Shown here: one piece after another, positions 60,689 through 64,000 of the stretch
How the letters are laid out: every line of letters begins with the position of its first letter
Numbering within the stretch: the first letter of the stretch is position 1
NCBI RefSeq assembly: GCF_900100655.1
Contig: NZ_FNCE01000007.1
Location: 62,001-126,000, forward strand
Direction of reading: 5' to 3'
Length of the DNA stretch: 64,000 nt
DNA from: Limimonas halophila
GTDB taxonomy: Bacteria; Pseudomonadota; Alphaproteobacteria; Kiloniellales; Rhodovibrionaceae
Made by a program: the position numbers and the translations under genes
The notes under the pieces: model-generated
What the model saw: only the letters and a program-made list of their open reading frames with translations
The model's database searches: none
What the model was told of the DNA's origin: nothing

Positions 60689-61759
60689 ATGGTCGCGCGC
60701 GTGGCTACCGTCGCCTTCCGCGGCATCGAGGCCGTGGACGTCGAGGTTCAGGTGCAGATGTCGCAGGGCCTGCCCGCCTTCCAGATCGTGGGCCTGCCCA
60801 ACAAGGCCGTGGACGAAAGCAAGGAGCGCGTGCGCGCCGCCCTGGGCGCGCTGGGCCTCTCGCTGCCGCCCAAGCGCATCACGGTGAACCTCGCCCCCGC
60901 CGACCTCGCCAAGGAGGGCAGCCACTTCGACCTGCCCATCGCGCTGGCGGTGCTGGTGGCGATGGAGGCCGTGCCGGCGGAGGACGCGAGAACCTACCTC
61001 GCGCTCGGGGAACTCGGACTCGACGGGCGGCTGGCCGACGTGGCGGGCGCGCTGCCGGCCGCGATCCACGCCAACGGCCGCGACCTTGGCCTGATCTGCC
61101 CGGCGAACCAGGGCCCGGAAGCCGCCTGGGCGGGCGAGGACGTGGAGGTGCTAGCCCCCGACAGCCTTATCGCCCTGGTGAACCACTTCAAGGGCTCGCA
61201 GATCCTCACCCCGCCGGCGGCGCAGGTCGCCACCGCGGACGGCCGCGCCCCCGACCTCGCCGACATCAAGGGCCAGGAAACGGCCAAGCGCGCGCTGGAG
61301 ATCGCCGCCGCCGGCGGGCACAACATGCTGATGATCGGCCCGCCGGGCGCCGGCAAGTCCATGCTGGCCGCGCGCATGCCGGGGCTGATGCCGCCCCTGG
61401 ACGCCCGCGAGGCCCTGGAGGTCTCGATGGTGCACTCCGTGGCCGGCGGCCTGCCCGACGGCAAGCTGATCAGCCAGCGCCCGTACAGAGATCCGCACCA
61501 CAGCGCGTCCCTGCCGTCATTGACGGGTGGCGGTGTGAATTACATTAGTTCCTGCGACAAAACATCGGTCAATGCGACTCGCGTGCCTAGCAAGCGTGAG
61601 GGCGGTACGAAGGCTGGACCTGCTGCGTACCCTTGTCACGCTAGGTCTTCTTGCACGCCGCCCGGCGCGCGACTGGATTGGCGTGGCGGGGTGGCGCACC
61701 GCCTGGCCGCGCGATGTCCGCGTGCGGCCGGGGCCGGCCGGGCCGGGTTCGTGCTCTGA
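60689..61759 (+). pseudogene. comM: Truncated ComM/YifB Mg-chelatase-like ATPase
   Basis: The intact family has about 510 residues and helps branch migration during natural transformation. Here residues 1-281 are typical: VATVAFRGIEAVDVEVQ, VGLPNKAVDESKERVRAAL, Walker A GPPGAGKSMLAAR, and RPYRDPHHSAS. After GGG at about 61532 the sequence changes to unrelated residues and ends at 61759. The expected PGEISLAHNG/FLDELPEF Walker B half and the C-terminal domain are missing. The break coincides with the edge of a foreign AT-rich segment, so an insertion in comM is likely. Start ATG 60689 has AGGGGAG upstream. Confidence 0.88.
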
Positions 61760-61926
61760 GGAACCTATCCCCGAGGCAACGCTCCTCGCCGCGTGCCACC
61801 GGCCGGACGCACCCCAAAATACGGCGACGAGCCGGGACCATGAGGACACGGCCAAGGTATTAATTAACGCAGCTCACTGCCGAACCTTGGCACGAATCCG
61901 GGTAATTAAGAGAAGCCAAACAGGAT
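61533..61926. other. Junction region of the insert in comM
   Basis: Immediately after the last comM-like codons the sequence begins TGTGAATTACATTAGTTCCT and continues with small repeats (CCTAGC-AA-GCGTGA near 61591, inverted TCACGCTAGG at 61637). A short GC-rich stretch (61650-61820) is followed by AT-rich insert DNA. comM is the known insertion gene of AbaR/Tn6022-type Tn7-like elements in Acinetobacter, so this could be an element end. No transposase is present in the window. Confidence 0.5.
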
Positions 61927-62151
61927 CTAGCTGTTATCGCCACGCAATAGTTTCTTGACTCTCTGTTCTATATTTGGGCCAATGTTACGATATGTCTCTT
62001 CAACACTCTGAACCCGCTCAAGAACCCATTGCGCGTCTCCCTCGCTAAAATCCACATCCTTGGTAAAATATTCCTGACCTGAGGGGGTTTCCTGCCGCAG
62101 CGCAACGGTCGTAACGTTCGACTGCTCATCGTGGCTCGGATTAGTGACCAT
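61927..62151 (-). CDS. Small hypothetical protein paired with the patatin-GAF gene
   Basis: A 74-residue charged protein that I do not recognise (MVTNPSHDEQSNVTTVALRQ near the start, VKKLLRGDNS at the end). It is mostly hydrophilic with a helical C-terminal half (DAQWVLERVQSVEETYRN). The ATG at 62151 lies inside the last codons of the patatin gene (11-nt overlap) and is preceded by GGAGG, which strongly supports a real coupled gene. It could regulate or neutralise the patatin protein, but this is inference from position only. Confidence 0.7.
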   Translation of the reverse strand: MVTNPSHDEQSNVTTVALRQETPSGQEYFTKDVDFSEGDAQWVLERVQSVEETYRNIGPNIEQRVKKLLRGDNS

Positions 62152-63853
62152 TGCCTCCACCTCCCAGCGCCTCAGAAAGAATCGATGAGAATACCATAGC
62201 ATAAGCACCAAACAAACGCATAAACACTCTATCTATGTACTCCCGCCACAGATCCTCACTGCTGTCAATGGATACCACGCCCAACGGCTTCATCCCTGTG
62301 GACGTGCCAGCGGCCGTGCCCGTTGGCGACCAGACGGGAAGTGCTATGATGGATTGCAAATTCGGAGAAACCATCGCCATTTCATACTTCGTCATGTAAA
62401 GTGACCTACGACTATTGCGGCTAACATTCAGATAAACTGCTTTCCGTTTGTGAAATGCTGCAGGGGCCCCTGCATTTCGGGAATCGATCATTAGGGCGTC
62501 ATCAGGGTCGCTACTCGCCAGTCCACTCGAGGCAACAATCTTGAACGAAAACCGACCACTGCCGACCGGTTGTATGAACATCGCCCTTAAGGTTACGGGC
62601 TGGAGCGTATCGTCGCTTGCGCGAATTTCGCTGCTTCGGTTTTCGAGAGCAACGCGAAGCTCGTGAAGAAACCGCGTCAACTGCCCCTTCATGTGGCAAT
62701 CGAAATCAAAAGTTTCCCGCGCCCTGCTATATCCTTCTCGATAGGCCTCGGATGCTTTCTCAGCAGACATATCAAGATCAAATGGCGCAATTGACGGGCT
62801 CAGTGAAACAACATACAAATCGCTTAATAGTTCATCGGTGATGCGCTGGTTACCGAAAATTCCAGCTTTGCCCACTTCCGTACAGAAATGAGAAAACGCG
62901 GCAATATTTCGGACTGATGGCCTATTCAGAAAAAATGATTTTACACATTCAGTCATGTAGCTGCGGTCAGACCGCCTTGTTGGAGTGAATTTGCTTTCAC
63001 CCCCGTCGAGTTCGAATGCCAACAAAGGAACACGATCTTGTATTTGACGCTCAATGTAACGTTTCTCGTCTGAGAAAACCCATGCCGGGAGATTGCCAAC
63101 TAAGCCGCCGTCTAAAAAGCAACGTGAAGAAGAGTCGTAGGAATGCTGTTGGCTGGAATGCTGCTTATTTGCCTCTTGTACGTCGACCGGCGAAAAAACG
63201 AACGGTATTGAGATAGACGCTAAAACAGCATCGGCTATGACTACGTCGGGAGTGTGGTGGCCGAATACCACAGGCCGACGATTGATGACGTCAGTCGCAA
63301 CAATTTTTAGAAAAGCGGCCCAATTATGATCTAATGGGTCTATGTCGCGAAAACAAACCCAATCTGGCAAAGACTCGTCATCGTTTGGGACTCCGAGATT
63401 ACTTGCCAACTTTACGCGAATTATGTAATTAATTCGTTCACGTAGCGAAGATATATCTATATAATAAAAATTTTCAATAATCGACTTCTGAACCGTGTGG
63501 GAACTCGGAACAATTCGACCAACGTGGCGGCCGAAATTCAGCATCAGAAATGCATAAATATTACTTTGAGCACTGGCTTTACGGAATGTTCGCCACTTTT
63601 TATGACCGAATACGGTGATCGGATCGGCCGCATAATTGGTTAATATATTGGAGGAGGGAGAGGCAGGATCAATAAGGTCGTCGGATCGATATCCAATTGC
63701 GACTAGGGTGGCGACTAATGCACCAGCCGAGGCGCCGGCTACACCGCGGAATACATAACCTTCCTCCTCCGCAGCTTTGAGTGCTCCGGCGTGAGCCACG
63801 CCCATTGCGCCACCGCCTTGGAAGACGCCCAGTGCAGTTGTCACGATGGCCAT
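62141..63853 (-). CDS. Patatin-like phospholipase with C-terminal GAF-like domain
   Basis: A 570-residue protein. The patatin domain (about 5-300) has the oxyanion loop GGGAMG (13-18), nucleophile S42 in GASAG (40-44) and catalytic D248 in FLDGGLVGNLPAW, so it is predicted active on phospholipid. The last 150 residues look like a GAF sensory domain (FSFKIVASSGLASS, LQSIIALPVWS, KPLGVVSIDSSEDLW). A phospholipase with a ligand-binding domain is reminiscent of signal-activated effectors such as CapV, but no nucleotide cyclase gene is seen. Low GC marks it as foreign. The small gene downstream overlaps it. Confidence 0.85.
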   Translation of the reverse strand: MAIVTTALGVFQGGGAMGVAHAGALKAAEEEGYVFRGVAGASAGALVATLVAIGYRSDDLIDPASPSSNILTNYAADPITVFGHKKWRTFRKASAQSNIYAFLMLNFGRHVGRIVPSSHTVQKSIIENFYYIDISSLRERINYIIRVKLASNLGVPNDDESLPDWVCFRDIDPLDHNWAAFLKIVATDVINRRPVVFGHHTPDVVIADAVLASISIPFVFSPVDVQEANKQHSSQQHSYDSSSRCFLDGGLVGNLPAWVFSDEKRYIERQIQDRVPLLAFELDGGESKFTPTRRSDRSYMTECVKSFFLNRPSVRNIAAFSHFCTEVGKAGIFGNQRITDELLSDLYVVSLSPSIAPFDLDMSAEKASEAYREGYSRARETFDFDCHMKGQLTRFLHELRVALENRSSEIRASDDTLQPVTLRAMFIQPVGSGRFSFKIVASSGLASSDPDDALMIDSRNAGAPAAFHKRKAVYLNVSRNSRRSLYMTKYEMAMVSPNLQSIIALPVWSPTGTAAGTSTGMKPLGVVSIDSSEDLWREYIDRVFMRLFGAYAMVFSSILSEALGGGGNGH

Positions 63854-63906
63854 TCTACTTCATTGGGGAACATGGATGTTGATAGGGTGGGGCAACCATA
63901 TCTGGG

Positions 63907-64000
63907 ATGCAAGCGGAAAATGTGGAAGTAAGACACCGGAACACGTTAAGCGGGTGGGGTGAAAGCCCCTTGGAGATACATGGGGACTCGGCGCGGGCAA
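63907..64000 (+). CDS. Possible start of a gene running off the window edge
   Basis: An open frame from ATG 63907 (MQAENVEVRHRNTLSGWGES) continues without a stop to the last base, divergent from the patatin gene. It is only about 31 codons long, its ribosome binding site is weak, and I recognise no family. Confidence 0.25.
   Translation, partial: MQAENVEVRHRNTLSGWGESPLEIHGDSARA

Noticed and set aside
61517-61855. 113-codon open frame on the minus strand in the comM junction
   Set aside because: No ribosome binding site, spans the comM/insert boundary, and shows no recognisable domain.
63940-64000. Possible 5' end of a group II intron (GGTGAAAGCCCC-like sequence)
   Set aside because: No GUGYG start, domain V or reverse transcriptase frame is visible within the window; too little sequence to support it.

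Overview
The window is a high-GC alphaproteobacterial chromosome segment, most like a member of the Rhodospirillales. Order secB-dnaQ-coaE-aroE-maf-ppsR / hemE-hemJ is the classic gene arrangement around the alphaproteobacterial replication origin. parAB, rsmG, holA, leuS, ftsK, lolA, amtB and a ubiH-like gene follow in roughly the order usual for that group. The organism has an outer membrane (porin, LolA, lipoproteins). No rRNA, tRNA or CRISPR array was seen.

Layout. 1-13 kb: origin region. Genes on both sides diverge from a 416-nt gap (4475-4890) with several DnaA-box-like sequences, proposed here as oriC. Six parS-like 16-mers lie between 3.9 and 13.1 kb, around parAB. 13-25 kb: holA, leuS, a DUF3576 lipoprotein, two sulfotransferases flanking a porin, yggS, an L,D-transpeptidase and a low-complexity protein. 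25-41 kb: signalling (OmpR-type regulator, adenylate cyclase, Hpt/pseudo-receiver, degenerate EAL protein), DNA repair (xthA), ftsK, lolA, a DapC-like aminotransferase, an ammonium transporter with a sigma-54-like promoter, a UbiH-type hydroxylase and glutathione synthetase. 42-47 kb: the PrkA-YeaH-SpoVR stress operon. 47-50.5 kb: a fatty acid desaturase, a Tat-exported aldo/keto reductase and a repeat-rich stretch. 50.6-54.4 kb: an AT-rich horizontally acquired insert carrying a two-gene Hachiman (HamAB) anti-phage system. 54.6-60.6 kb: a divergent HTH regulator pair, transporters, an alcohol dehydrogenase and an orphan betaine-type binding protein. 60.7-64 kb: a comM/yifB gene broken after about 280 codons, then a second AT-rich insert with a patatin-GAF protein and an overlapping 74-codon gene.

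Two themes stand out beyond ordinary annotation. First, a mosaic family of palindromic intergenic repeats recurs at 14.2-14.6, 37.6-37.8, 47.0-47.2 and 49.4-49.7 kb. Its hairpins sit on or directly beside stop codons, and stem bases covary between copies. Second, there are two foreign inserts with defence-like content: the recognisable Hachiman pair, and the patatin-GAF/small-protein pair at the comM break. The second pair is the best candidate here for an uncharacterised system.

Start codons were often moved from the longest reading frame to one supported by a ribosome binding site or by an overlap with the upstream gene. All functions are inferred from sequence motifs and family knowledge; no database search was possible.
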